NCBI GenBank assembly: GCA_002213445.1 | Contig: NJIE01000017.1 | Location: forward strand, 211,471 to 275,470 | DNA from: Xenophilus sp. AP218F | GTDB taxonomy: Bacteria; Pseudomonadota; Gammaproteobacteria; Burkholderiales; Chromobacteriaceae | Reading direction: 5' to 3' | DNA length: 64,000 bases | Part shown: positions 50,583 through 61,948 of the stretch, in pieces | How the letters are laid out: each line of letters opens with the position of its first letter | How positions within the stretch are numbered: the stretch's first letter is position 1 | Made by a program: the position numbers and the translations under genes | The notes under the pieces: generated by a model | The model's input: the letters and a program-made list of their open reading frames with translations, nothing else | What the model was told of the DNA's origin: nothing | Database searches by the model: none

Positions 50583-52178
50583 ATGCAAGCTTTCAAGAAG
50601 ATGCTGGCAGTCAGCCTGATGGCGGGCACCTCGTTGGCCGCGCACGCCGCCGGCACGCTGGTGTATTGTTCCGAGGGCAGCCCGGCGGGTTTCGATCCGG
50701 GCCAGTACACCACCGGCACCGACTTCGACGCCTCCGCCGAAACCGTATTCAACCGCCTGGTGCAATTCCAGCGCGGCGGCACCAAGGTGGTGCCGGCGCT
50801 GGCTGAGAAATGGGAAGTGGCCGCCGACGGCCTGTCCTATACCTTTCATCTGCGCCGCGGCGTCAAGTTCCAGACCACCGACTATTTCAAGCCGACCCGC
50901 GACTTCAACGCCGACGACGTGGTGTTCACCTTCACCCGCATGCTGGACAAGAACCAGCCGTTCCGCAAAGCCTACCCCACCGAATTCCCGTACTTCACCG
51001 ACATGGGCATGGACGAGAACATCGTCAAGGTGGAAAAGGTCGACGCCGATACCGTCAAGTTCTCCCTGAAGAAGATCGACGCCGCCTTCCTGCAGAATCT
51101 GGCGATGAGCTTCGCCTCCATCCAGTCGGCCGAATACGCCGACAAGCTGCTCAAGGCCGGCACCCCGCAACTGATCAACCAGCAGCCGGTGGGCACCGGC
51201 CCGTTCATCTTCAAGCGCTACCAGAAGGACGCGCAGATCCGTTTCGCCGCCAACAAGCAGTACTGGGACAAGGCGGACGGCCCCAAGGTGGACAATCTGG
51301 TGTTCGCCATCACCACCGACGCCTCGGTGCGCTACCAGAAGCTGAAGGCCGGCGAGTGCCAGATCACCGTCAACCCGCGTCCGACCGACGTGGCGGCGAT
51401 GAAGGCCGACCCCAAGCTGAACGTGATTTCGCAAGCCGGCTTCAACCTGGGCTACCTGGCCTACAACGTCAAGCACAAGCCGCTGGAAAAGCTTGAGGTG
51501 CGCCAGGCGCTGGACATGGCCATCAACAAGAAGGCCATCATCCAGGCGGTGTACCAGGGCGCGGGCCAGCAAGCCACCAACCCGATGCCGCCGACCCAGT
51601 GGTCGTACAACAAGAGCCTGAAGGACGCGCCGTACGACGTGGCCAAGGCCAAGGCGCTGCTGGCCAAGGCCGGCTATCCGAACGGTTTCGAGCTCAGCCT
51701 GTGGGCGATGCCGGTACAGCGTCCGTACAACCCCAACGCCAAGCTGATGGCTGAAATGGTGCAGGCCGATTGGGCCAAGATCGGCGTCAAGGCCAAGATC
51801 ACCTCCTACGAGTGGGGCGAGTACATCAAGCGCGCCAAGACCGGCGAGCACGACGCCATGCTGATCGGCTGGACCGGCGACAACGGCGATCCGGACAACT
51901 GGCTGGGCGTGCTGTTCGGCTGCGACGCGATGAACGGCAACAACTTCTCCAAGTGGTGCTACAAGCCGTTCGAAGACCTGATCCAGAAGGGCAAGTCCAC
52001 CGCCAACGTCGCCGAGCGCACCAAGCTGTACATGAAGGCGCAGGAGATCGTGAAGCAACAGGTGCCGATGACCACCATCGCCCACTCCACGGTCAACCAG
52101 CCCATGCTCAAGTCGGTGCAGGGTTTCAAGGTCAGCCCGTTCGGCCTGAACTCCTTCTACGGCGTCAGCGTCAAGTAA
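50583..52178 (+). CDS. dppA: Dipeptide ABC transporter substrate-binding protein
   Basis: From the ATG at 50583, behind GGGAAAGGG, the product is 531 residues with a Sec signal peptide ending about residue 22 (SLAAHA/AGT). The mature protein is a family-5 solute-binding protein (YCSEGSPAGFDPGQYTTGTDFDASAETVFNRLV ... QRPYNPNAKLMAEMVQADWAKIGVKAKI). Length and start match DppA. It would deliver dipeptides, and possibly haem or aminolevulinate, to the DppBCDF permease. A longer frame begins at 50529, but it lacks the clear ribosome site. Confidence 0.93.
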   Translation: MQAFKKMLAVSLMAGTSLAAHAAGTLVYCSEGSPAGFDPGQYTTGTDFDASAETVFNRLVQFQRGGTKVVPALAEKWEVAADGLSYTFHLRRGVKFQTTDYFKPTRDFNADDVVFTFTRMLDKNQPFRKAYPTEFPYFTDMGMDENIVKVEKVDADTVKFSLKKIDAAFLQNLAMSFASIQSAEYADKLLKAGTPQLINQQPVGTGPFIFKRYQKDAQIRFAANKQYWDKADGPKVDNLVFAITTDASVRYQKLKAGECQITVNPRPTDVAAMKADPKLNVISQAGFNLGYLAYNVKHKPLEKLEVRQALDMAINKKAIIQAVYQGAGQQATNPMPPTQWSYNKSLKDAPYDVAKAKALLAKAGYPNGFELSLWAMPVQRPYNPNAKLMAEMVQADWAKIGVKAKITSYEWGEYIKRAKTGEHDAMLIGWTGDNGDPDNWLGVLFGCDAMNGNNFSKWCYKPFEDLIQKGKSTANVAERTKLYMKAQEIVKQQVPMTTIAHSTVNQPMLKSVQGFKVSPFGLNSFYGVSVK

Positions 52179-52206
52179 CCGTTTCCAGCAAGACATAAAA
52201 ACGAGA

Positions 52207-52230
52207 GGCGCCGGGGTACGCTCCGGCGCC
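52207..52230 (+). terminator. Hairpin between dppA and dppB
   Basis: GGCGCCGG (52207-52214) and CCGGCGCC (52223-52230) form an 8-bp GC stem 28 bases past dppA, with no T-run. It probably reduces read-through or protects the dppA message, giving more binding protein than permease. Confidence 0.55.
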
Positions 52231-52352
52231 CTGCGGTGGTGCCGGCGGGACAGCGGTTCGCAGAAACCGCAACCGCCCGGCATGGAAATATCCGCGCAGG
52301 AACAACAAGGTAGAGGCGAATTTCAAGGGGCTGGCCGCTTGCTGTGGCCGGT

Positions 52353-52366
52353 TTGACTTGCGTCAA
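52353..52366. promoter_or_regulatory. FNR/CRP-family palindrome upstream of dppB
   Basis: TTGAC-TTGC-GTCAA is a perfect inverted repeat with the 4-base spacer of FNR/ANR/DNR boxes (consensus TTGAT-N4-ATCAA; the GAC/GTC variant is seen in some DNR sites). It lies 224 bases upstream of dppB. Its use is unproven. Confidence 0.4.
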
Positions 52367-52589
52367 GCTGACGGGGCGGGGGGGCTGCTATTGTTCTTCC
52401 TGCCGAGGCAGCGGACGCAGCTAATGCTGGTGGGTGGTTTAGTTGCACGCTCGCTGCCCGGCACCTCTTCTTCGCGCCATCCGGCGCTCTGCCTTGTTTC
52501 CCTCCTGTGTCGATGATTCCTGCACGCGATGTCTAGGTTTCAAACGGCGCGCCCGGTCTTGTCTCGCCGCGCGCCTGGGAGAGGTATCC

Positions 52590-53618
52590 ATGTTTTCCTT
52601 CATCTTTCGAAGGCTGGCGCTGCTGGTGCCCACCTTCTTCGGCATTACCCTGCTGACTTTCGGGCTGATCCGCATGATTCCCGGCGATCCGGTGGAAGTG
52701 ATGGTGGGCGAGCGCACGCTCGACCCGGCCATGCACGCCGCCGCCCTGCATCGCCTGGGGCTGGACAAGCCGCTTTACGCCCAGTATTTCGATTACATCG
52801 TCAACTTGCTGCACGGCAACCTGGGCGAATCGCTGGTGACCAAAACCGGCGTATGGGTGGAATTCAAAACCCTGTTCCCCGCCACGCTGGAGCTGGCGCT
52901 GTCGGCGCTGCTGTTCGCGACGGTGTGGGGGCTGCTGGCCGGCGTGCTGGCGGCGATCAAGCGCGGCTCGCTGTTCGATCACGGCGTGATGGGCGTGTCG
53001 CTCACCGGTTTTTCCATGCCCATCTTCTGGTGGGGCCTGATCCTGATCATGTTCTTCTCGGTGCACCTGGGCTGGACACCGGTGTCCGGCCGCATGGACC
53101 TGTCCTTCGACATCGCGCCGCGCACCGGCTTCATGTTGATCGACAGCTATCTGGCCGAGGCCGCCGATCCGGAAATGAACGCCGGCGCCTTCAAGAGCGC
53201 GCTGATGCATCTGATCCTGCCGTCCATCGTGCTGGGCACCATTCCGCTGGCGGTGATCGCGCGGATGACGCGCTCGTCGATGCTCGAAGTGCTGCGCGAG
53301 GACTACGTGCGCACCGCCCGCGCCAAGGGCCTGTCGCCGGCGCGCGTCATCTTCATCCACACCCTGCGCAACGCGCTGATTCCGGTCCTGACCGTGATCG
53401 GCCTGCAGGTGGGCACGCTGATGGGCGGCGCGGTGCTGACCGAAACCATCTTCTCCTGGCCCGGCATCGGCAAGTGGCTGATCGACGCCATCGCCCGCCG
53501 CGACTACCCGGTGGTGCAGAACGGCATCCTGATGGTGGCCACGATGGTGATCGTCACCAACTTCATCGTCGACATCCTGTACGGCATCGCCAACCCGCGC
53601 ATCCGTCACGCCAAGTAA
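52590..53618 (+). CDS. dppB: Dipeptide ABC transporter permease DppB
   Basis: From the ATG at 52590, behind GAGAGG, the product is 342 residues with about six membrane helices. It begins MFSFIFRRLALLVPTFFGIT, and the permease coupling loop reads VLREDYVRTARAKGLSPARVIFIHTLRNALIPVLT. Length matches DppB (339 in E. coli). It is followed 13 bases later by dppC. Confidence 0.95.
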   Translation: MFSFIFRRLALLVPTFFGITLLTFGLIRMIPGDPVEVMVGERTLDPAMHAAALHRLGLDKPLYAQYFDYIVNLLHGNLGESLVTKTGVWVEFKTLFPATLELALSALLFATVWGLLAGVLAAIKRGSLFDHGVMGVSLTGFSMPIFWWGLILIMFFSVHLGWTPVSGRMDLSFDIAPRTGFMLIDSYLAEAADPEMNAGAFKSALMHLILPSIVLGTIPLAVIARMTRSSMLEVLREDYVRTARAKGLSPARVIFIHTLRNALIPVLTVIGLQVGTLMGGAVLTETIFSWPGIGKWLIDAIARRDYPVVQNGILMVATMVIVTNFIVDILYGIANPRIRHAK

Positions 53619-53631
53619 GCAGGGACGCAAC

Positions 53632-54552
53632 ATGAGCCAAAACAATGCAAACGCGGCCGCCCAGCCGGCCGATCTGGCGCTGTCCTATCCGTCTCCGCTC
53701 AAGGAGTTCTGGCAGGGCTTTTCCCATAACAAGGGTGCGGTGGCGGGCCTGATCTTCGTGGCGTTCATCGTCTCCTGTGCGCTGCTGGCGCCGCTGATCG
53801 CGCCGTACAGCCCGATCGAGCAGTACCGCGACCACCTGCTGACCCCGCCGGCCTGGGCCGCGGGCGGCAGCGCGCAGTTCCTGTTCGGCACCGACGAACT
53901 GGGCCGCGACATCCTGTCGCGGCTGATCCACGGCGCGCGGCTGTCGCTGTTCATCGGCCTGATGTCGGTGGTGATGGCCCTGATCCCGGGGGTGATTCTG
54001 GGCTTGCTCGCCGCCTTCTTCCCCAAGGCGCTGGGCGCGTCCATCATGCGCCTGATGGACATCATGATGGCGCTGCCCTCGCTTCTGCTGGCGGTGGCCA
54101 TCATGGCCATTCTCGGCCCCGGCCTCACCAACGCGATGATCGCCATCGCCACCGTGTCGCTGCCGGCCTATGTGCGTCTCACCCGCGCCTCGGCGATGAC
54201 CGAGCTGAACCGCGACTACGTGGTCGCCTCGCGCGTGGCCGGAGCGGGTCTGCTGCGGCTGATGTTCGTCACCGTGCTGCCCAACTGCATGGCGCCGCTG
54301 ATCGTGCACGCCACCATGAGCTTCTCCTCGGCGATTCTGGAAATCGCCGCGCTCGGCTTTCTGGGCCTGGGCGTGCAGCCGCCGACGCCGGAGTGGGGCA
54401 CCATGCTGGCCTCGGCCCGCGACTACATCGAAAGCGCCTGGTGGGTGGTGACCCTGCCCGGCCTGACCATCCTGCTGTCGGTGCTGGCCATCAACCTGAT
54501 GGGCGACGGTCTGCGCGACGCGCTGGACCCGAAACTGAAGCGCGCGGCCTGA
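53632..54552 (+). CDS. dppC: Dipeptide ABC transporter permease DppC
   Basis: The 306-residue partner permease starts with a soluble N-terminal tail followed by a helix ([27 protein letters not shown]). The [16 protein letters not shown] segment typical of DppC/OppC is present, and the coupling loop is in [29 protein letters not shown]. It pairs with DppB to form the channel and lies 10 bases before dppD. Confidence 0.95.
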   Translation: MSQNNANAAAQPADLALSYPSPLKEFWQGFSHNKGAVAGLIFVAFIVSCALLAPLIAPYSPIEQYRDHLLTPPAWAAGGSAQFLFGTDELGRDILSRLIHGARLSLFIGLMSVVMALIPGVILGLLAAFFPKALGASIMRLMDIMMALPSLLLAVAIMAILGPGLTNAMIAIATVSLPAYVRLTRASAMTELNRDYVVASRVAGAGLLRLMFVTVLPNCMAPLIVHATMSFSSAILEIAALGFLGLGVQPPTPEWGTMLASARDYIESAWWVVTLPGLTILLSVLAINLMGDGLRDALDPKLKRAA

Positions 54553-54562
54553 GGACAAGAAT

Positions 54563-55535
54563 ATGAGTCTGTTGCAAATCAAGAATCTCTCGGTCGAGTT
54601 CGGCGCGGAGAAGAACCCGTTCCGCGCGGTGGAAGGCCTGGACCTGACGGTGAATCAGGGCGAGATCGTCGGCATCGTCGGCGAATCCGGCTCGGGCAAG
54701 TCGGTCACCATGATGGCGATGATGGGCCTCCTGGAAGGGCAGGGCCGCATCGTGGCAGATGAACTCGCCTTCGACGGCAAGGATCTGCTCACCATCTCGG
54801 CGCGCGGCCGCCGCAAGATCGTCGGCAAGGACATCTCGATGATCTTCCAGGACCCGATGACGGCGCTGAACCCCAGCTACACCGTCGGCTACCAGATCAT
54901 GGAAGTGCTGAAGGTGCATCAGGGCCTGCGCGGCGCGGCCTTGAAGGCGCGTGCGCTGGAATTGATGGAGCTGGTGGAAATCCCGGCGGCGGCCACCAGG
55001 CTCTCCGCCTATCCGCACCAATTGTCCGGCGGCATGAGTCAACGGGTGGCCATCGCCATGGCCATCGCCTGCAGCCCCAAGCTCTTGATCGCCGACGAGC
55101 CGACCACCGCGCTCGACGTCACCATCCAGGCGCAGATCATGGAGTTGCTGGTGTCTCTGCAAAAGAGCCAGAACATGGCGCTGATCCTGATCACTCACGA
55201 CCTGGCCGTGGTGGCCGAAGTGGCGCAGCGGCTGGTGGTGATGTACGCCGGCCAGGCCGCGGAGATGGGCGCGGTGCCGGGCATCTTCCGCCACCCGGCC
55301 CACCCGTATACCGAGGCGCTGCTCTCGTCCATCCCCGAGCACAGCAAGGGCGCGCATCGGCTGGCTACCTTGCCCGGCATTGTGCCCGGCCAGTACGACC
55401 GCCCGAGCGGCTGTCTGCTGTCGCCGCGTTGCCCGTATGTGAAAGAAAACTGCCGCAGCCAGCGGCCCGGCCTCACCGCGCACGACAGCGGCGCGGTGCG
55501 CTGCCATTACCCGTTGCTGGCCAAGGAGAAGCAGC

Positions 55536-55543
<8 letters not shown>
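54563..55543 (+). CDS. dppD: Dipeptide ABC transporter ATP-binding protein DppD
   Basis: The 326-residue ATPase has Walker A GESGSGKS, signature LSGGMSQR, Walker [13 protein letters not shown] and the H-loop [10 protein letters not shown]-terminal Fe-S-like cysteine segment ([14 protein letters not shown]) is typical of oligopeptide/dipeptide ATPases. Its stop overlaps the dppF start by 8 bases, so the two ATPases are translationally coupled. Confidence 0.96.
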
Positions 55544-56507
<964 letters not shown>

Positions 56508-56525
56508 GCGGTCCGCGCCTGGTTT

Positions 56526-56560
56526 CGCCGCCGCGTCCGGCTTGCCGGCGCGGCGGTTTC
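56526..56560 (+). terminator. Hairpin terminator after dppF
   Basis: CCGCCGCG (56528-56535) pairs with CGCGGCGG (56549-56556), with an inner CCGG/CCGG stem, and is followed by TTTC. It is likely the dpp operon terminator, with a weak T-run. Confidence 0.6.
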
Positions 56561-56630
56561 GCATCCGCGCGCAATCGGCTTGTGTCCTGCCGCGGGGCGG
56601 CGATAATGGAAACAAGGCAAGGGGAGCGGC

Positions 56631-57035
56631 ATGCAACTGAACTGTTATCTGCATTTCAACGGCAACGCCGAAGCGGCGCTGAGTTTCTATCTCAAGGCGC
56701 TGGGCGGCAGGCTGGTGTTGCTGCAGCGCTTCTCGGACGGCGCGCAGGAGGTGCCGCCGGAGTTTCGCCATCACATCATGCACGCCGGGCTGGAGTTCGA
56801 CGGCAATATCCTGATGCTGTCCGATACCATGCAAAGCGCGTCCGGCCACGGACGACAGGTATCGCTGTCCCTTAACCTGAGCCGGGACGAGGAAGACAGG
56901 GCGCGCGAGCTGTTCATCGCGCTCGCCGAGGGCGGCATGGTGGAAATGCCGCTTTTGCCGGCTTTCTGGGGCGCTTTGCTTGGCAGCGTGGTCGACCGTT
57001 TCGGCGTACACTGGCTGATCCACTGCGAACAATGA
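56631..57035 (+). CDS. VOC-superfamily protein (PhnB/glyoxalase-like)
   Basis: The 134-residue protein begins MQLNCYLHFNGNAEAALSFYLKALGG and has PPEFRHHIMHAGLEFDGNILMLSD, the layout of PhnB-like 3-demethylubiquinone-type VOC proteins. Enzymatic activity is unknown for most members. Metal ligand positions are only partly conserved here. It is a single gene between the dpp operon and the coaD-like gene. Confidence 0.85.
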   Translation: MQLNCYLHFNGNAEAALSFYLKALGGRLVLLQRFSDGAQEVPPEFRHHIMHAGLEFDGNILMLSDTMQSASGHGRQVSLSLNLSRDEEDRARELFIALAEGGMVEMPLLPAFWGALLGSVVDRFGVHWLIHCEQ

Positions 57036-57162
57036 CCGGCGGATGAGGCCTTGATGCCGGCTCGCCGATTTTTCCGCATCGCACAAAAATTCCTTTACCA
57101 CCCAACGCTCGCACGCTACATTCGCCATGGCACATACTCTGAAACCCAAAGGAAGACGCGAA

Positions 57163-57657
57163 TTGAAAAGAGCCGTGTACGCCGGCAGCTTCGACCCGGT
57201 GACCAATGGCCATCTCTGGATGATCCGCGAGGCGGTTGAGCTGTTCGACGAGGTCATCGTGGCGGTGGGCGTGAACCCGGACAAGCATTGCACCTTCAGC
57301 GTGGAGGAGCGCGTCGACCTGCTGCGGCTGGTGACGGCCGGTTTCAGCAAGCTGCGCGTCGACGTGTTCGAAAACCAGTTTCTGGTCAACTACGCCCAGA
57401 GCATCGGCGCCAACTACATCATCCGCGGCATCCGCACCGCCAGCGATTACGAATACGAGCGCACGATGCGCTACATCAATTCCGACCTGCACCCGGACAT
57501 CACCACCATCTTCCTCTTGCCGCCGCGCGAGTACGCGGAGGTGTCGTCCACCATGGTCAAGGGCCTGGTCGGGCCGCGCGGCTGGGAAGACGTGATCAGC
57601 CAGTATCTGCCGGAACCGGTCTATCGCAAGATGCTGGCCATGTATTCCCGCAAGTAG
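57163..57657 (+). CDS. coaD: Pantetheine-phosphate adenylyltransferase-type nucleotidyltransferase (CoaD family)
   Basis: CoaD adds AMP to phosphopantetheine in coenzyme A synthesis. From TTG 57163 the product is 164 residues and starts [19 protein letters not shown], aligning with other CoaD N-termini. A GGAAG ribosome site sits 7 bases before the TTG, whereas the in-frame ATG at 57127 has none and would add 12 unconserved residues. The nucleotide-binding TNGH and IIRGIR motifs and [10 protein letters not shown] are present. The stretch [34 protein letters not shown] differs from standard CoaD, so it may be a paralogue. Confidence 0.78.
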   Translation: MKRAVYAGSFDPVTNGHLWMIREAVELFDEVIVAVGVNPDKHCTFSVEERVDLLRLVTAGFSKLRVDVFENQFLVNYAQSIGANYIIRGIRTASDYEYERTMRYINSDLHPDITTIFLLPPREYAEVSSTMVKGLVGPRGWEDVISQYLPEPVYRKMLAMYSRK

Positions 57658-57706
57658 CGGGGCCGGCTGGCTGTATAATGCGGCCAGCGTCTATCATTCA
57701 ATCATC

Positions 57707-57738
57707 GCGCGCCAGCCAGTGTCTGGCGCGTTTGTTTT
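57707..57738 (+). terminator. Intrinsic terminator between coaD and the RlmK-like gene
   Basis: CGCGCCAG (57708-57715) and CTGGCGCG (57723-57730) form a stem followed by TTTGTTTT. It lies about 50 bases past the coaD-like stop and upstream of the next gene. Confidence 0.8.
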
Positions 57739-57771
57739 GGGGCAGGGCCCCGCAGGAGTCGAGGTATCGTC

Positions 57772-58716
57772 ATGCAGGACGTCAGCGCATTCGCCAATCG
57801 TCTGGCCAAGAACTACAAGCATTATTCCAAGTGGGCCCGCCGCCAGGGGCTGGACGCCTGGCGCGCTTACGACAAGGACGTGCCGCAGTTTCCGTTTGCG
57901 GTGGACGTCTATGGCCAGCGCGTGCATTTGCAGGAATACGATACCGGCTGGGAAATGGGCGACGACGAGTATCGCGCCTGGATCGAGGCGGTGGTGGCCG
58001 CCATCGGCCAGGTAACCGGCCTGCCCGCCGACGCGGTCACCCTCAAGAACCGCCGCCGCCAGAAGGGCGTCAGCCAGTATGAGAAGGTTGGCCGCGAGGG
58101 GGAGGACTTCGTGGTGGAAGAGTTCGGTCAGCGCTTCATCGTCAACCTGGACCAGTATCTGGACACCGGCTTGTTTCTCGACCACCGCAACACCCGCAAG
58201 CGGGTGCGCGAAGAGGCGGCCGGCAAGCGCTTTCTCAACCTGTTCGCCTACACCGGCAGCTTTACGGTGTATGCCGGTGCGGGCGGCGCAGTCAGCTCGG
58301 AAACGGTGGACATGTCCAATACTTACCAGGACTGGTCGCGCCGCAACTTCGAGCTGAACGGACTGGATCTGGCTCGCCATCGCCTGGTGCGCGCCGACGT
58401 GTTTCAGTATCTGGAAGAGGCGGTGGACGAGGGCAAGCAGTTCGATCTGATCGTGATGGACCCGCCTACCTTCTCCAACTCCAAGAAGATGCGCGACATC
58501 CTCGATGTGCAGCGCGACCACGTCTGGCTGATAGACTACGCGATGGCGCTGCTGGCGCCGGGCGGCGCGCTGTATTTCTCCAATAATCTGCGCAGCTTCG
58601 TTCTGGACGAGCGTCTGCACGACGATTATCTGATTCGCGACATCAGCGCCCAGTCGGTGCCGGAAGACTTCCGCAACCGCAAGATCCACCAGTGCTGGAG
58701 CCTGCAGCGCCGCTAG
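57772..58716 (+). CDS. RlmK-like 23S rRNA methyltransferase (class I SAM-dependent)
   Basis: The 314-residue protein resembles the C-terminal RlmK half of E. coli RlmKL, which makes m7G2069 in 23S rRNA. The N-terminal part (FANRLAKNYKHYSKWARRQG ... YRAWIEAVVAAIGQVTGLPADAVTLKNRRRQKG) and RFLNLFAYTGSFTVYAGAGGA, the SAM site, are present. DPPTFSNSKKM follows, with D230-P231-P232. The rlmL half is absent here, so the two activities are encoded separately in this organism or only this one exists nearby. RlmI-type enzymes are the main alternative. Confidence 0.84.
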   Translation: MQDVSAFANRLAKNYKHYSKWARRQGLDAWRAYDKDVPQFPFAVDVYGQRVHLQEYDTGWEMGDDEYRAWIEAVVAAIGQVTGLPADAVTLKNRRRQKGVSQYEKVGREGEDFVVEEFGQRFIVNLDQYLDTGLFLDHRNTRKRVREEAAGKRFLNLFAYTGSFTVYAGAGGAVSSETVDMSNTYQDWSRRNFELNGLDLARHRLVRADVFQYLEEAVDEGKQFDLIVMDPPTFSNSKKMRDILDVQRDHVWLIDYAMALLAPGGALYFSNNLRSFVLDERLHDDYLIRDISAQSVPEDFRNRKIHQCWSLQRR

Positions 58717-58856
58717 GCAGATAGTTTGCCGATATCGAAAAAATCGGAAAATACAATTGGCGGCGAAGGCCGGATTGTCAGATGCTGACAACCATGATGA
58801 TTGATCGGCGCGCCGCCTGCCGCGGCTGGCGTCGATCCGAACCCAAGGACAAGCAT

Positions 58857-59195
58857 ATGAGCCACCGCGACCTGACCGCCGCCAACTTCAACGACAGCAT
58901 TCCCGAGCAAGGCATCGTCCTGCTCGATTTCTGGGCTCCGTGGTGCGGGCCGTGCAAGATGTTCGGTCCCACTTTTGAAGCCGCCGCGGCCAAGCACGCC
59001 GACATCGTCTTCGGCAAGATCAACACCGAAGAAGAACGCGATCTGGCCACTCATTTCAAGATTCGCTCCATTCCGACGCTGATCGCGATCAAGGACGGCG
59101 TGATGGTGTTCAATCAGGCCGGCGCGTTGTCCGCCGGCCAGCTGGAACAGTTGCTGCAGCAACTGCGCGAGCTGGACGTCGCTGCCCAGGCCTGA
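58857..59195 (+). CDS. Thioredoxin
   Basis: From the ATG at 58857, behind AAGGAC, the product is 112 residues with the thioredoxin fold and active site WCGPC (C30, C33) in LLDFWAPWCGPCKMFGP. The cis-proline is in IRSIPTLIAIKDG. It is cytoplasmic and lacks a signal peptide. Length fits a TrxA-type protein. Its N-terminus (MSHRDLTAANFNDSIPEQGI) differs from the main E. coli TrxA, so it may be a second thioredoxin. Confidence 0.9.
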   Translation: MSHRDLTAANFNDSIPEQGIVLLDFWAPWCGPCKMFGPTFEAAAAKHADIVFGKINTEEERDLATHFKIRSIPTLIAIKDGVMVFNQAGALSAGQLEQLLQQLRELDVAAQA

Positions 59196-59267
59196 GGATC
59201 GATGGCGCGCCGGAGCGACAGGGCTTAATCTATCTGGTTTCCAACGCAAGATGCGGGAGGCAAGGGT

Positions 59268-59813
59268 ATGAAACGCAAACTGCTGGCTCTGGCGCTGTTA
59301 TTCAGCCAAGGGGCGTTCGCGGCCTGTCCGGCGCTGCTGGATTACCGCGTGCCCGGGCTGATGGGCGGCCAGATCGATCTGTGCCGCTACGCGGACCAGC
59401 CCATTCTGGTGGTCAATACCGCCAGTCACTGCGGCTTCACGCCGCAATTTACCCAGTTGCAATCTCTATACAAGCAATACGGCCCGCGCGGACTGGCAGT
59501 GGTCGGCTTCCCCAGCAACGACTTCTATCAGGAACTGGACTCGCCGGCGGAGATTGGCGCGTTTTGCGAAGCCAACTACGGCGTGACCTTTCCCATGGCC
59601 AGCAAGGGGCACGTGCGCGGCAGCGACGCCCAACCCTTCTTCAAGGCGCTGATCCAGGCGACCGACGACGCGCCGATGTGGAACTTCCATAAATATCTGA
59701 TACTGCCGGGCGCCAGCAAGGTCATCAGCATCGGCACGCGCACCAAGCCGGATGATCGGGAGGTGGTGAACGCCTTTTTGCCATATTTGAAGCCGGCCGA
59801 AGCTGCCCAATAG
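59268..59813 (+). CDS. Exported glutathione peroxidase-family protein
   Basis: The 181-residue protein starts with a Sec-type signal peptide (MKRKLLALALLFSQGAFA), cleaved near residue 18-19, so it acts in the periplasm. The peroxidatic residue is cysteine 55 in VNTASHCGFTPQ, not selenocysteine, and the tryptophan is in MWNFHKYLI. The position normally held by the catalytic glutamine (FPCNQF) reads FPSNDF with aspartate 85. The usual resolving cysteine there is also missing. It is therefore a Cys-type GPx of altered chemistry, possibly thioredoxin-dependent. Confidence 0.85.
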   Translation: MKRKLLALALLFSQGAFAACPALLDYRVPGLMGGQIDLCRYADQPILVVNTASHCGFTPQFTQLQSLYKQYGPRGLAVVGFPSNDFYQELDSPAEIGAFCEANYGVTFPMASKGHVRGSDAQPFFKALIQATDDAPMWNFHKYLILPGASKVISIGTRTKPDDREVVNAFLPYLKPAEAAQ

Positions 59814-59962
59814 CCTGTTTTTCTCTGCCATCCGCCTCGGTCTGGCCGCAGCCTGGCCGGGGCGATCTCGTTTCGATGCTCCAGCCCGTATTTTATTTTC
59901 ATTTCACATCAATGACTTGCGTGTTTCGGCCCGTTTTTTTGCGATTTTCCGACGCAAAGGTG

Positions 59963-59991
59963 TTGACGGGTCAGGGGTCGGGGCGTATAGT
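59963..59991 (+). promoter_or_regulatory. rRNA operon promoter (P1-like)
   Basis: TTGACG (59963-59968) and TATAGT (59986-59991) are separated by exactly 17 bases. A GC-rich region lies just downstream of the -10, as in stringently controlled rRNA promoters. Confidence 0.85.
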
Positions 59992-60037
59992 TCGCCTCCT
60001 CAGCTGACGCAGCGAACGAAACGAAGCGATCAGCACC

Positions 60038-60048
60038 GCTCTTTAACA
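60038..60048 (+). promoter_or_regulatory. boxA antitermination element in rRNA leader
   Basis: GCTCTTTAACA is the boxA sequence bound by NusB-NusE in rRNA leaders. It lies about 115 bases before 16S. Confidence 0.85.
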
Positions 60049-60162
60049 GAACGAATAACCGATAGGTGTAAGTGCTTGGCGAAAGCCACACACTTGCACT
60101 GCAAGATCAGGAAATACTTGTTGTTTCTTTGAACTTGCGTGCCAGAAAATTTGCTTGAGATT

Positions 60163-61703
<1,541 letters not shown>

Positions 61704-61783
61704 GAGAAGGCGATCGTCAAGTACTTACAGCCTATCGGTTATTTGTAGTTAAGGGCATGGCAGAGGAATCTGCCGAGTCAACT

Positions 61784-61860
61784 GGGTTTGTAGCTCAGCT
61801 GGTTAGAGCACTGTGTTGATAACGCAGGGGTCGTAGGTTCGAGTCCTACCAGACCCACCA
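61784..61860 (+). tRNA. tRNA-Ile (GAT anticodon)
   Basis: A 77-base cloverleaf with encoded CCA end lies in the 16S-23S spacer. The anticodon loop is TTGATAA with anticodon GAT, and the T-arm GGTTCGAGTCC is intact. Confidence 0.96.
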
Positions 61861-61872
61861 TTTGACCTGTTT

Positions 61873-61948
61873 GGGGGATTAGCTCAGTTGGGAGAGCACC
61901 TGCTTTGCAAGCAGGGGGTCGTCGGTTCGATCCCGTCATCCTCCACCA
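61873..61948 (+). tRNA. tRNA-Ala (TGC anticodon)
   Basis: A 76-base cloverleaf with encoded CCA follows tRNA-Ile by 12 bases. The anticodon is TGC (loop CTTTGCAAG), and acceptor GGGGGAT pairs with ATCCTCC with one G-U. Confidence 0.96.

Larger units (their letters stand above)
52179..52589. other. dppA-dppB intergenic region
   Basis: The 411-base gap holds the hairpin at 52207-52230, a CRP/FNR-type palindrome at 52353-52366 and presumably a second promoter for dppBCDF. I see no gene here. Confidence 0.6.
59814..60162. other. rRNA operon upstream region
   Basis: The 349-base gap holds the rRNA promoter at 59963-59991, a boxA antitermination element at 60038-60048, and the leader. No protein gene is visible. 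Confidence 0.7.
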
